Assembly: GCA_022449455.1 (NCBI GenBank)
Contig: JAKUPL010000003.1
Coordinates: 1 to 64,000 of the forward strand
DNA length: 64,000 bases
Source: Alcanivorax sp.
Lineage (GTDB): Bacteria; Pseudomonadota; Gammaproteobacteria; Pseudomonadales; Alcanivoracaceae
Direction: 5' to 3'
Position 1 is the stretch's first letter, and every line of letters begins with the position of its first letter. The position numbers were made by a program, and so were the translations under genes. Positions 1 through 10,651 of the stretch are shown piece after piece. Under the pieces are notes generated by a model, which worked only from the letters and a program-made list of their open reading frames with translations, searched no databases and was not told the DNA's origin.

Positions 1-2
1 AC

Positions 3-215
3 CAGGCGCTGCCCGCCGCTCCGGGCCCGGGCGGCCCCCGTCGCCATCACCACGGCGATGACCCGGATCCGCAACCGGCGCCGCCGGCGCTGCCCGTGGC
101 CGCCGCCAGCCCCCTGCCGGCGGCGCTCTCGCCGGCGCCTTTCGTTACCCGCTCGGCCTCTCTGTCCGGCCGCCGCTGCCGCTCCCCCGGCGCGCCCCGC
201 GCACCGCCTCTCTGA
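3..215 (+). CDS. Possible C-terminal fragment of a Pro/Ala-rich protein (partial, 5' end outside window)
   Basis: A frame open from the left edge runs about 70 codons to a TGA at 213-215. It is rich in Pro and Ala, has a His-His-His-Gly-Asp-Asp patch about 15 residues in, and ends in Arg-Ala-Pro-Pro-Leu. Small DUF2946-type proteins often end in a similar Arg-Ala-Pro-Pro tail, but no Cys motif is visible in the part present, so that resemblance is weak. Other frames here are also open because of the very high GC, so this may not be coding. The rest of 216-311 shows no gene; it is the leader of secDF with no convincing promoter. Confidence 0.25.
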   Translation, partial: QALPAAPGPGGPRRHHHGDDPDPQPAPPALPVAAASPLPAALSPAPFVTRSASLSGRRCRSPGAPRAPPL

Positions 216-311
216 TTCTTTCCCGCGACCCGCGCCGCCCTTCCGGCGGTGCTCCGACAGCGGAGTGGCCCCGGCCGCTCCGGCACCGATTCGTGGACCA
301 GAGAGACCACC

Positions 312-2603
<2,292 letters not shown>

Positions 2604-2606
<3 letters not shown>

Positions 2607-2625
2607 CCGCCGCCGAAGGCGGCTA
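2604..2625. terminator. Hairpin joining two convergent stop codons
   Basis: Eight-base arms (2604-2611 and 2618-2625) around a 6-nt loop. The left arm begins with the TAG stop of secDF and the right arm ends with the complement of the TAG stop of the acyl-CoA-binding protein gene. It is followed by ATTTGT on the plus strand. It probably terminates both transcripts, though the U tract is short. Confidence 0.55.
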
Positions 2626-2886
2626 TTTGTGCGTCTTGAGCAAGGACTCGACCTTGTCGATGTACTTGCTCTGGGCGTCGTCCTTGCTCATGCCCTTGAG
2701 CTTGGCCCAGGCGTCGTACTTGGCGCGACCGACCATATCCAGCATCCCCGGCCGCTTGCCGCTCACATCGCCCTCGCTGCCCTGTTTGTAATGGGAATAG
2801 AGAAACAGCAAATCGTCATTGCCCGGCTTTTTATTGAGGGTTTTCACGTCTTTCTGGGCCTGTTCAAAACGGGCGGTATCGGCCAT
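2623..2886 (-). CDS. Acyl-CoA-binding protein (ACBP)
   Basis: 87 residues, the full length of a single ACBP domain, a four-helix cytosolic protein that binds long-chain acyl-CoA esters and buffers or delivers them. Family landmarks are visible: Leu-Phe-Leu-Tyr-Ser-His-Tyr-Lys-Gln, the Gly-Lys-Arg-Pro-Gly turn, and Lys-Tyr-Asp-Ala-Trp-Ala-Lys-Leu-Lys-Gly. The ATG at 2886 is preferred over the in-frame GTG at 2895, because AGGTGAG ends four bases before the ATG and overlaps the GTG. ACBP is mainly eukaryotic and patchy in bacteria; it fits a lipid-metabolising organism. It is convergent with secDF and divergent from the gene at 3011. Confidence 0.93.
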   Translation of the reverse strand: MADTARFEQAQKDVKTLNKKPGNDDLLFLYSHYKQGSEGDVSGKRPGMLDMVGRAKYDAWAKLKGMSKDDAQSKYIDKVESLLKTHK

Positions 2887-3010
2887 TATTCTCACCTGTC
2901 GATTAACGAATTAGAGGTAGGGTCGTGCCCTCGGGGTGGCACGGCCGGCGCTCTACTGTCGACGATAACGATAACGCAAAGCAAGACAACAACATCAAGG
3001 GGGAATCGCC

Positions 3011-4225
3011 ATGGCCGGGCCCGCCGCAAGGACCGTCGTGGACGCGCGCCAGGAGCGCGACCTGAAAAGAGCGCTGGGGACGCTGTGGGTTCGCTTTCCC
3101 GGCTCCCTGGAAGACGACTACATCCACCATGCCCTGCGGCGTGCCCGCAAACTGATCGGGCGCTCCCTGTATGTGCTGATCGGTTTGTTCCTGTTGGTCA
3201 CCCTGCCGGTGCTGGCGTGGGTGGACGAACCGGGCATGGCCGGCTGGCGTCTGTTCGGTTTCTGGCCCATCGCCGGGGCCCTGGCGTTGCTGTTCGTGGC
3301 GGTGAAGGTGAACGCTCTGAACCGCTTTATCAGCACCCTGATCGGGCTCGCGCTGATGATCTCCCTGGCCGGCACCCTGCTCGGGGCGATCCGGCTGGCG
3401 GACACCTTTCTCGGCCAGGTGGCCGCCTTCGAAACCGTCTATGTGCTGATCATCGGTTTCTCGATCCTGCGGCTGCCGCCCACCCGCACCCTGTTCTGGT
3501 GCCTGGGCTCGCTGGTGCTGGCGCTGACCCTGGCGCTGATCCTGGGCTGGGACGTCAACCCGGCCTCGCTGTTGCTGTTCTACGGCTTCCCGTTGGTGGT
3601 GTGCGCGCTCAACGGCTACATGCTGGACGCCAGCGCCCGCCACAGCTACGCCAACAATCTGCTGCTGGCCAAGGAATCCGAGCGCCTGCGCCAATGGCGC
3701 GACAACGCCGACCGGGAGGCGCGGCGGCAGCGGCTGCTCAACGACTTCATGGCGCACATCGCCGGCAACCCCCGGGTCGCGGTGCTGCTGGATCAAACCC
3801 TGGGGTTCATGCTCGAGCACACCCCGGCGGTGGCCGGCGCCGCCTGGCGGGTGGCCGACGACGGCCTCCATCGGGAGGCCGCCCGCGGCCTTTCCGGCCA
3901 GGATGATGGGGGCCACCACCGGGAACGCGACGGCCTGCTGGCCGGCGCCCTGGACGCGGAGGGCGACGTCACCCTGTGCCACGACGTGCCGGCGGGCTAC
4001 CTGGACCTGGAAACCGGCCACAGCCGGATGCGCCCGGGCCAGATTCTGTTTCTTACCGTGCGCCAGGGTGACGAGCCCCTGGCCGTGCTGGAGCTGGCGG
4101 CGCTGTCGCCGTTCGACCAGGACGCCCGGGCGCTGCTGGAAAGCCTGGCGCCGTCGCTGGCCTACGCCCTGGTCGCCGCCATGGGCCGGGAGGACTACAT
4201 CCGCCGCCACCGGCAGGTCGGTTGA
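3011..4225 (+). CDS. Membrane protein with six to seven TM helices and a C-terminal GAF-like domain; no output domain
   Basis: 404 residues. An amphipathic N-terminus (about 1-50) precedes six or seven hydrophobic helices (about 50-205), then a short Arg-rich linker with coiled-coil character (about 215-240) and a soluble GAF-like domain (about 245-395). This is the input half of a membrane-bound sensor; a kinase, GGDEF or other effector domain would normally follow, but the frame stops. No known family is certain. The start is supported by AAGGGGGAATCGCC just upstream. It might signal through a partner or be a truncated relative of a diguanylate cyclase. Confidence 0.75.
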   Translation: MAGPAARTVVDARQERDLKRALGTLWVRFPGSLEDDYIHHALRRARKLIGRSLYVLIGLFLLVTLPVLAWVDEPGMAGWRLFGFWPIAGALALLFVAVKVNALNRFISTLIGLALMISLAGTLLGAIRLADTFLGQVAAFETVYVLIIGFSILRLPPTRTLFWCLGSLVLALTLALILGWDVNPASLLLFYGFPLVVCALNGYMLDASARHSYANNLLLAKESERLRQWRDNADREARRQRLLNDFMAHIAGNPRVAVLLDQTLGFMLEHTPAVAGAAWRVADDGLHREAARGLSGQDDGGHHRERDGLLAGALDAEGDVTLCHDVPAGYLDLETGHSRMRPGQILFLTVRQGDEPLAVLELAALSPFDQDARALLESLAPSLAYALVAAMGREDYIRRHRQVG

Positions 4226-4235
4226 GCCTTCAGCC

Positions 4236-4276
4236 AAGCGTTAAGAGAAGCCTTTAGCGAAGCGTTAAGAGAAGCC
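4236..4276. repeat. Tandem 24-bp direct repeat
   Basis: A 17-base segment at 4236-4252 recurs exactly at 4260-4276, giving a period of 24 bases, with partial matches on both sides. It lies between the stop of the membrane sensor and the convergent stop of the acyltransferase gene. Confidence 0.7.
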
Positions 4277-4277
4277 C

Positions 4278-4922
4278 TCAGCGGCGACGCTTGAGCGGCG
4301 CCGAAAGGCGCTCCGGGTGGCGGGGCGTCACATCGTCCAGGGCCGCGTAGATCGCCTCCAGGTCCCGCTCCAGATCCCCCTCCGGCCAGAATGTCTCCAG
4401 GATGCGCGCCTCGCGCCGACGGTAGCAGAACGTCACCACGATGATCGGCAGTCCCAGTTCCACCGCGATGCGGTGGAAGCCGGTCTTCCACTCTCCCGCG
4501 CCACTGCGCGTGCCTTCCGGGGTAATGCCCAGCCAGAACGGATCACCGGCGGCCAGCAGCCGCTGGGTTTCCGCCACCACCCCACCGGGCCGGCGGCGGT
4601 CCACCGGGATGCCGCCGGCGGCGCGCAGCAACCAGCCGGCGGGGCCGCGGAACAGGCTGTGCTTGGCCATGAAGCGGATGTCCAGGCGCAGCCCGAGGAT
4701 CGCGGCGATGCCCACCAGGCCGTCGAAATTGGAGGTGTGCGGCGCGGCGATCATCACCGCCCGGGGTCGGTCCGGCAGGCGCCCCACCACCCGCCAGCCG
4801 ATGCGGCGCAGGATGAAACGGCCCAGCCAGGCCACCGCGGCGCTGCCCCGGCGCGGCACCATCGGACCGATGTCCGCCGGCGCCAGCGGCGCCAACGGCC
4901 GGTTCGGTGCGGACCCGCTCAT
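4278..4922 (-). CDS. PlsC-like 1-acyl-glycerol-3-phosphate acyltransferase family protein
   Basis: 214 residues. Acyltransferases of this family move an acyl group onto lysophosphatidate or a related acceptor at the inner membrane. The His-x4-Asp motif is present as His62-Thr-Ser-Asn-Phe-Asp67, and the Pro-Glu-Gly-Thr-Arg block carries Glu136. Lengths of 190-260 are usual. The start at 4922 lies one base after the TGA of the thioesterase gene, so the two are co-translated on one message. The His-Thr-Ser-Asn-Phe form is typical of the shorter members, whose acceptor may differ from that of housekeeping PlsC. Substrate cannot be told from the sequence. Confidence 0.85.
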   Translation of the reverse strand: MSGSAPNRPLAPLAPADIGPMVPRRGSAAVAWLGRFILRRIGWRVVGRLPDRPRAVMIAAPHTSNFDGLVGIAAILGLRLDIRFMAKHSLFRGPAGWLLRAAGGIPVDRRRPGGVVAETQRLLAAGDPFWLGITPEGTRSGAGEWKTGFHRIAVELGLPIIVVTFCYRRREARILETFWPEGDLERDLEAIYAALDDVTPRHPERLSAPLKRRR

Positions 4923-4923
4923 C

Positions 4924-5721
4924 TCAGGCGAACACCACCACGGTCTGGCGGCTGAACGCCACCGGCGTGCCCTGCTGGTCCCAGATCCGCGAGCGGGTAT
5001 GGCCGTAACCGTCGGCGAAGGCGTCGGTGACCACGTCGTACTGCCAGTCACGGGTGGGCGGCAACGTGGCCGGGTCGACCAGGAAGTCCATGGTCCAGGT
5101 CAGCGAGCTCATCGGCGCCGGTTTCTTCAGCATGGTGATCACCGAGGCCGGCCAGGTGTCCACCAGACAGGCCAGGCTGGCGGTATCCTGGGGCTGGCCG
5201 TCCTCGGCGAAGCGCATATAGCCCTGAAAGTCCGGCCGCGAGGAACCGGTGTAGGGGTAATTGTCGTCGGCATAGAGCAGGTCGAAATGACGCAGGAAGT
5301 CCGGCGTCAGCCCTTCCACGAACGGCACCGGGACGCACTCCGCCGCCGGGCGAATGGCGGGCGCCGGGCGCGGCGCCACCGCCAGCGAGGACGGGCGCGG
5401 CTGGCCCAGACTGCCCAGCATCACCGCCACCACCTGACCGTCCTGGCGGGCACTGACCTGCACCTGGGTCACCGACTTGCCGGCGCGCAGGGTTTGCGCC
5501 GACAGTTCCAGCGGGCCCGGCGCCATGGGCGCCACGAACGACAGGGAGAAGCTGCGCAGCGGCGCCCGCTGATCGCCCTGCTCGGCGGCCAGATGCGCGT
5601 CCATATGAGCGATCAGGATGGCGCCGACGATGCCGCCGAAGGTGGCGCGGCCCTGGCCCCAACCCTCGGGCACGGTCATCGAGGTGCCGGCGGCCGCCTC
5701 GACAATGGAACTGTATTTCAT
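4924..5721 (-). CDS. Acyl-CoA thioesterase family protein (double hotdog, TesB-like)
   Basis: 265 residues, the usual length for two fused hotdog folds. The Gly-Gln-Gly-Arg-Ala-Thr-Phe-Gly-Gly segment near residue 25 is the conserved hotdog helix start; the second half carries a Met-Asp-Phe-Leu-Val strand typical of these proteins. Such enzymes hydrolyse acyl-CoA to free fatty acid and CoA. It is directly followed by the PlsC-like gene (one base between stop and start), which suggests joint handling of acyl chains. Substrate chain length is unknown. Confidence 0.85.
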   Translation of the reverse strand: MKYSSIVEAAAGTSMTVPEGWGQGRATFGGIVGAILIAHMDAHLAAEQGDQRAPLRSFSLSFVAPMAPGPLELSAQTLRAGKSVTQVQVSARQDGQVVAVMLGSLGQPRPSSLAVAPRPAPAIRPAAECVPVPFVEGLTPDFLRHFDLLYADDNYPYTGSSRPDFQGYMRFAEDGQPQDTASLACLVDTWPASVITMLKKPAPMSSLTWTMDFLVDPATLPPTRDWQYDVVTDAFADGYGHTRSRIWDQQGTPVAFSRQTVVVFA

Positions 5722-5799
5722 AAATCGCTCCCGACAAAAGCGGCTATTGATAGCAGAGCGGCCCCGGCTTGGAAAGGGGCGTTCTGTTAAGCGATCCGT

Positions 5800-8238
5800 T
5801 CAGCGCCGCCCCAGCGCCCGCTTGGTCTTGCCGGTGGCCTCCGCGTTCAGCGGGTCCTCCGGCCAGGGGTGCTTGGGGTAGCGGCCGCGCAGATCCTTGC
5901 GCACCGCCGCGTAGCCCTGCCGCCAGAAGCGGCCCAGATCGCCGGTGATGGCCGCCGGCCGGCCCGCCGGGGTGAGCAGTTCGGCGGTCAGCGGCAATCG
6001 GCCTTCGGCCAGCGCCGGCAGCGCTTCCATGCCGAAGCATTCCTGCAGCTTCACCGCCAGCCGCGGGCCGCCCTCGGCCCGGTAGTTGATGGCGACCGCG
6101 CGGCCCGACGCCACCGTCCAGCGGGCCGGCAGGGCCGCGTCCAGGGCGCGCCGTCTCCGGTCGCCCAGGCGCAGAGCCAGGGCTTCCGCCAGGGGCAGCG
6201 TTTGCAGGTCCCGGCGGGTGCGGCGGCCGGCCAGGAACGGGGCCAGCCAGTCGGCCAGATCGGCCAGCAGGGCGTCGTCGTCCATGGCCGGCCACTCCGC
6301 CGGAGCCAGCCGGTGCATCCAGCTGGCCCGGGCGCGCAGTTGCAGGGTCTGCTCGTCCCAGGGCAGCAGCTCCAGCCCGTGGGCGCGCACCGCCGCCAGC
6401 AGCCCGTCCTGCAGCAGCGCCGGGGACGGCCGCGCCAGCGGCTGCCGGGACAGCACCAGGGCGCCCACCGCGCGCACCCGCTCCGCCACCATCCGGTCCC
6501 TCCCCGGGTCCCAATGGACCTGCTCCCGGTCTTCCGCGCGACGCGCCAGTATCCGCGCCACGGCGGCGTCGTCCAGGGGCCAGGCCAGCCGCACCCGGCC
6601 ATCCCGGCTGTGGCCGTCGGTGTCCAGAATCAGCAGCCATTCCCGCGCCGCCAGCGCGTCGCCGGGGGCGAGCCGGGCACCGCCGCCATCGGCCAGCAGA
6701 TAGCGGTGGTCCTCCGGGCCGCGGCGCCGCGCCAGCCGATCGGCGAAGGTGTCGGCCAGGATGTCGTCCACGGCGTCGCCGTCCGCCCGGTCCGGCCGTT
6801 CGCCGGCCAGCCGCCGCCATTCCCGACGCAACGCCGGCCAGCGGGCCGGTTCATCCTGAAAGCGCCGCAGGCGGCGCGCCAGATCCGGCTCCCGGTCCAG
6901 GCCCGGGGCCCGTTCATTGAGCAGCACCGCCAGGGCGGCGGCGGAGCGGGCCCGGCCCCGGTCGCGGCCGGCCAGCACCAGGGCCGCCAGGTCCGGCGGC
7001 AGTGGCAGGCCGTTGAGGCGCCGGCCCAGGTCGGTGATGCCACCCTCCCGGTCCAGGGCACCGGCGCCGATCAGCCGCGTTCGGGCCGCCCGCCAGGGTC
7101 CGTCCGGCGGCGGGTCCAGCCAGAACAGGTCGGCCGGGTCGCGGCAGCCCCAACAGGCCAGGTCCAGCACCAGACCGTCCAGGGCGGTCTGCTGGATTTC
7201 CGGGTCGATATGGCGGGCCAGCACCTCCTCCCGGGCCCACAGCCGCAGACAGCGGCCCGGCCCCAGGCGCCCGGCCCGGCCGGCGCGCTGGTCGGCGTTG
7301 GCCTGGCTGATGCGGCGCGTCACCAGCCGGCTGCGGTGACGGCGGGGGTCGTAGTCCGGGCGCCGTTCCAGGCCGCTGTCCACCACCGTGGTGACACCGC
7401 CGATGGTGACGCTGGTCTCGGCCACGTTGGTGGCCAGCACCACCCGGGGCGCGGCGCCGCCGTCATCCAGTACCGCCGCCTGAGCGTCACCGTCCAGGCG
7501 GCCGTGCAGCACGCTCACCGGCGGGCCGCCGGCCAGCCGTTCGCGCACCCGCTCGATCTCGCGGACGCCAGGCAGAAACACCAGGGTGGTACCCCGGCCG
7601 GCCACCGCCGCCACCTGGCGGGCGCAATGGTCCAGGGGATCGGCGTCGCGGGGCGGCGGCGCATGCTCGATGGCGACCGGGAAGGCGCGGCCCTCACTGC
7701 GCACCACCGGCAGAGCCAGACCCTCCGCCAGCGGCCCCACCGCCAAGGTGGCGGACATCACCAGCAGGCGCAGATCCTCGCGCAGGGCGCCGCGTACTTC
7801 CTGCACCAGCGCCAGCCCCAGATCCGCCTGCAGGGACCGTTCGTGGAATTCATCGAACACCACTGCCGCGTAGCCCTCCAGCGAGGGATCGTCCAACAAC
7901 AGGCGCGTCAGCACCCCTTCCGTGACCACCTCCACCCGGGTGGCGGCGCTGACCCGAGAATCCGCCCGGGTGCGGTAGCCGACCAGGCCGCCCACCGCCT
8001 CGCCCCGCTGTCGTGCCATGAAGGTGGCCACCGCCCGCGCCGCCACCCGGCGCGGCTCCAGCACCAGCACCCGGCCATCGCCGCGCCAGGGAGCGTCCAG
8101 CAACGCCAGCGGCACCCGGGTGGACTTGCCGGCCCCGGGCGGCGCCTCCAGCACCGCCCCGCCCTGCTCCGCCAGACAGCGCAACAGCGTCGGCAGTACC
8201 GCTTCCACCGGCAATTCAGGGGAGACCGAGTTGGGCAT
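5800..8238 (-). CDS. hrpB: ATP-dependent helicase HrpB
   Basis: 812 residues, the normal HrpB length. DExH-box helicase of superfamily 2. Walker A is Gly-Ala-Gly-Lys-Ser-Thr near residue 37, motif II is Asp-Glu-Phe-His near residue 128, motif III Ser-Ala-Thr follows, and the Gln-Arg-x-Gly-Arg-x-Gly-Arg motif VI is near residue 315. The helicase-associated and HrpB C-terminal domains fill the rest. HrpB is widespread in proteobacteria; its cellular role is poorly defined. It starts at an ATG at 8238 and is transcribed alone. Confidence 0.95.
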   Translation of the reverse strand: MPNSVSPELPVEAVLPTLLRCLAEQGGAVLEAPPGAGKSTRVPLALLDAPWRGDGRVLVLEPRRVAARAVATFMARQRGEAVGGLVGYRTRADSRVSAATRVEVVTEGVLTRLLLDDPSLEGYAAVVFDEFHERSLQADLGLALVQEVRGALREDLRLLVMSATLAVGPLAEGLALPVVRSEGRAFPVAIEHAPPPRDADPLDHCARQVAAVAGRGTTLVFLPGVREIERVRERLAGGPPVSVLHGRLDGDAQAAVLDDGGAAPRVVLATNVAETSVTIGGVTTVVDSGLERRPDYDPRRHRSRLVTRRISQANADQRAGRAGRLGPGRCLRLWAREEVLARHIDPEIQQTALDGLVLDLACWGCRDPADLFWLDPPPDGPWRAARTRLIGAGALDREGGITDLGRRLNGLPLPPDLAALVLAGRDRGRARSAAALAVLLNERAPGLDREPDLARRLRRFQDEPARWPALRREWRRLAGERPDRADGDAVDDILADTFADRLARRRGPEDHRYLLADGGGARLAPGDALAAREWLLILDTDGHSRDGRVRLAWPLDDAAVARILARRAEDREQVHWDPGRDRMVAERVRAVGALVLSRQPLARPSPALLQDGLLAAVRAHGLELLPWDEQTLQLRARASWMHRLAPAEWPAMDDDALLADLADWLAPFLAGRRTRRDLQTLPLAEALALRLGDRRRRALDAALPARWTVASGRAVAINYRAEGGPRLAVKLQECFGMEALPALAEGRLPLTAELLTPAGRPAAITGDLGRFWRQGYAAVRKDLRGRYPKHPWPEDPLNAEATGKTKRALGRR

Positions 8239-8343
8239 GGCACAGGCACCGTGGCAACGAAACGCACAGGGTAAAGGAAAGCCCGGGCCAGCGCCCGCGG
8301 CTGAGGGAGGAAGCGCCCGCGGCTGAGGGAGAATGGCGGCGGG

Positions 8344-10482
8344 TCAGGCGGAAAACGCTTCCCGGGTCACCGCCTCGCTGAACCAGTACCCCTGCCCCTC
8401 GGTACATCCCAGCTGCATCAGCAGCAGCGCCTGCTCCTCGTTTTCGATGCCTTCGGCGATCACTTCAAGGTCGAGACTCCGGCCCAGGCCGATGATCGCC
8501 TTGACGATGGCCAGGTCGTCGCGGTTGGAGACCAGGGCGGTGATGAACTGGCGATCGATCTTCAGGCGGGTGAGCGGGTATTTCTTCAGCAGGCTGAGCG
8601 AAGCATAGCCGGTACCGTAGTCATCGAAAGCGATGCGCACTCCCACATCCCGCAGCCGGAACAGCGTCTCCAGCACCTCCTCGTCCGCCTCGAGGATGGT
8701 GGTCTCGGTGATCTCCAGCTCCACGGCGTCCGCCGACAGCGCGAACCGCGCCAGCAAAGCCTTCACCTTGTCGACCAGAGCGGAATCGCGAAGCTGGCAG
8801 GCGAACAGGTTGATGCCGATGCGGAAGTCCGGGGTGACGGCGCGCCGCTCAGCGGCGAAGGCAAAGCTGGTTTCCAGAATCCCGTCGCCGACCTGCAAGG
8901 CGAAGTCACTGGCCTCCAGCACCTCGATAAAGCGACCGGGCACCAGGATGCCCCGGTTGGGATGACGCCAGCGCAGCAGCGCCTCGGCGCCGGTCACCCG
9001 TCCGCTGGAGAGCGACACCTGAGGCTGGAAATGAATTTCGAAATGGTCGTCGCCAAAGGCGCGGCGCAACTCCTGTTCCAGACGATGACGCTGTTCGGCA
9101 CGGTCCCCCAGGTCGTCGCGGAACCACAGAGACTTTCGGCCTTCCTGTTTTGCCGCCTGCAGCGCCAACAACGCCCGCTTGAGCAGGTCATGACAGTCCG
9201 GCGCGTCACCGCCGCCGGAACTTGACGCCATGCCGGCGCGGGCCGACAAATGGCATTCAAAGCCGCGTACCCGGTAGGGCTCGCCAAGCCGCTCGAGCAG
9301 GGTGTCGCAGAGCTCACCGGCCCGTTGCCGGGCGTCCACGTCCGCGTCCGCGTCATCTTCCAACAAAACACCGTATTCATCACCGGCCAGGCGCGCCACC
9401 AAACTGCCGGCCGGCACCGCCTCGGAGACCCGGTGCGCCGCCTCCCGCAATACCGCGTCGCCCACCGTCATACCCAGCGACGAGTTGATCGACTTGAAGT
9501 TATCCAGCCCGATCTTCAGCACCGTGACCGCCTGGCCGCGGTCCAGGGCGTATTGCGCCTGCTCCAGAAAGCGCGACCGGTTGGGCAGCTCGGTGAGCCG
9601 GTCGTAATCGCGCAAATAGCGCAGCCGGTTCTGCATATTCTGGCGGCGGGACACATCACGAATCACGAAACCACGCTGAAAGTGGGACTCATTGGCCCAG
9701 GTGGTGGAGGAGACCTCCACCGGGCAGCGGCCGCCGTCCCGCAGGTTCAGAAACCCGGAACGGTTGACCATATGGCCGGAAGTCGTGGAACCGTCTTGCC
9801 CGGCCCCGAACAGCGTGCGCTCCAGCTCGTGCCCGAGCAACGCGGCGAAGGGCCGCCCCAGGGCCTTCTCCAAGGACACCCCGGTAAGCCGCTCGGCACC
9901 GTGGTTCCAGAAGGTGATGCGTCGTGCTACGTCGGTACAGACAATGGCGTCCGGCATGGACGACGCGAGCTTGAGCGCCGCCCGCCGTATATCCAGCAGC
10001 CGCCGGCGGGCCAGATAATCCATGGCCATGGAGGCCAGGTGCCGCAGCACCTCGCCTTGCGCCGCGCTGAGGGGGGGACGGGGCCGATAATCCACCACGC
10101 TGACCGCGCCGATGCTGATGCCGTCGGGCGTCGTCAAAGGCGCGCCGGCATAGAAGCGGATGGCGGGCGTGGCCCGCACCAGGGGATGGTCACGATAGAC
10201 CGGGTCGGCCAGGGTATCGGGCACCACCAGCAGCTCGCCCCGGGCCACGGTGTCCGCACAGAAGGACAGCGCGTTGTCCAGCGAGCAGGATTCAAAACCC
10301 TGGCGGGCCTTGAAAATATGCTGATCCGCACCGGTGAATCCCACCAGGGCCACCGGCACCTCGAAGAAGGCGGCGGCCAGTGCGACGATGCGGTCAAACT
10401 CCTTTTCCGGCGGCGAGCCGAGCACTCCGTAATCGTTGAGCGCGGCCAGGCGCGACGCCTCCTGCATGGGGCCGGTAGCCAT
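8344..10482 (-). CDS. GAF-PAS-GGDEF-EAL protein, probable c-di-GMP phosphodiesterase
   Basis: 712 residues with no membrane helix or signal peptide. Order: GAF (about 15-160), PAS (about 170-285), GGDEF (about 290-455), EAL (about 465-705). The cyclase motif is degenerate (Ala366-Gly-Asp-Glu-Tyr370 instead of Gly-Gly-Asp/Glu-Glu-Phe), so cyclase activity is doubtful. The EAL half keeps the catalytic set: Glu500-Ala-Leu, Asn558, Glu590, Asp620-Asp621, Lys641 and Glu677. It therefore probably degrades c-di-GMP, with GTP binding by GGDEF as a possible control. ATG at 10482 is chosen over an in-frame TTG at 10500 because a CAGGT ribosome site precedes it. Confidence 0.9.
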   Translation of the reverse strand: MATGPMQEASRLAALNDYGVLGSPPEKEFDRIVALAAAFFEVPVALVGFTGADQHIFKARQGFESCSLDNALSFCADTVARGELLVVPDTLADPVYRDHPLVRATPAIRFYAGAPLTTPDGISIGAVSVVDYRPRPPLSAAQGEVLRHLASMAMDYLARRRLLDIRRAALKLASSMPDAIVCTDVARRITFWNHGAERLTGVSLEKALGRPFAALLGHELERTLFGAGQDGSTTSGHMVNRSGFLNLRDGGRCPVEVSSTTWANESHFQRGFVIRDVSRRQNMQNRLRYLRDYDRLTELPNRSRFLEQAQYALDRGQAVTVLKIGLDNFKSINSSLGMTVGDAVLREAAHRVSEAVPAGSLVARLAGDEYGVLLEDDADADVDARQRAGELCDTLLERLGEPYRVRGFECHLSARAGMASSSGGGDAPDCHDLLKRALLALQAAKQEGRKSLWFRDDLGDRAEQRHRLEQELRRAFGDDHFEIHFQPQVSLSSGRVTGAEALLRWRHPNRGILVPGRFIEVLEASDFALQVGDGILETSFAFAAERRAVTPDFRIGINLFACQLRDSALVDKVKALLARFALSADAVELEITETTILEADEEVLETLFRLRDVGVRIAFDDYGTGYASLSLLKKYPLTRLKIDRQFITALVSNRDDLAIVKAIIGLGRSLDLEVIAEGIENEEQALLLMQLGCTEGQGYWFSEAVTREAFSA

Positions 10483-10502
10483 AGAACCTGATGCCTGCAA
10501 AG

Positions 10503-10589
10503 CCTTTTCAGTGAAAAAATTGTGAAGCAGTTCTCGGTACCCTTTTCGCTGAAATTAACGGCGTGAAAAGCGTGGGTCCAGCGCTTTTC
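10503..10589. promoter_or_regulatory. Direct repeat pair and hairpin upstream of the EAL gene
   Basis: CCTTTTCAGTGAAA (10503-10516) and CCTTTTCGCTGAAA (10541-10554) match at 12 of 14 bases, 38 bp apart. A hairpin with arms GAAAAGCG (10565-10572) and CGCTTTTC (10582-10589) follows. The pair could be sites for a regulator of the c-di-GMP gene, and the hairpin may end the transcript of the upstream UndA-like gene. Function is inferred. Confidence 0.35.
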
Positions 10590-10651
10590 GTGTTTTTATT
10601 CGCTTCCTCGCGTCATGCTCGCACCGCGAACGGCTCGCCCCGGCCACCGGA

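Noticed and set aside
5869-8274. A long open frame (about 800 codons) on the plus strand opposite hrpB
   Set aside because: Its product is rich in Gln, Arg, Pro and His without any fold; it is the antisense shadow of the conserved hrpB gene in high-GC DNA.
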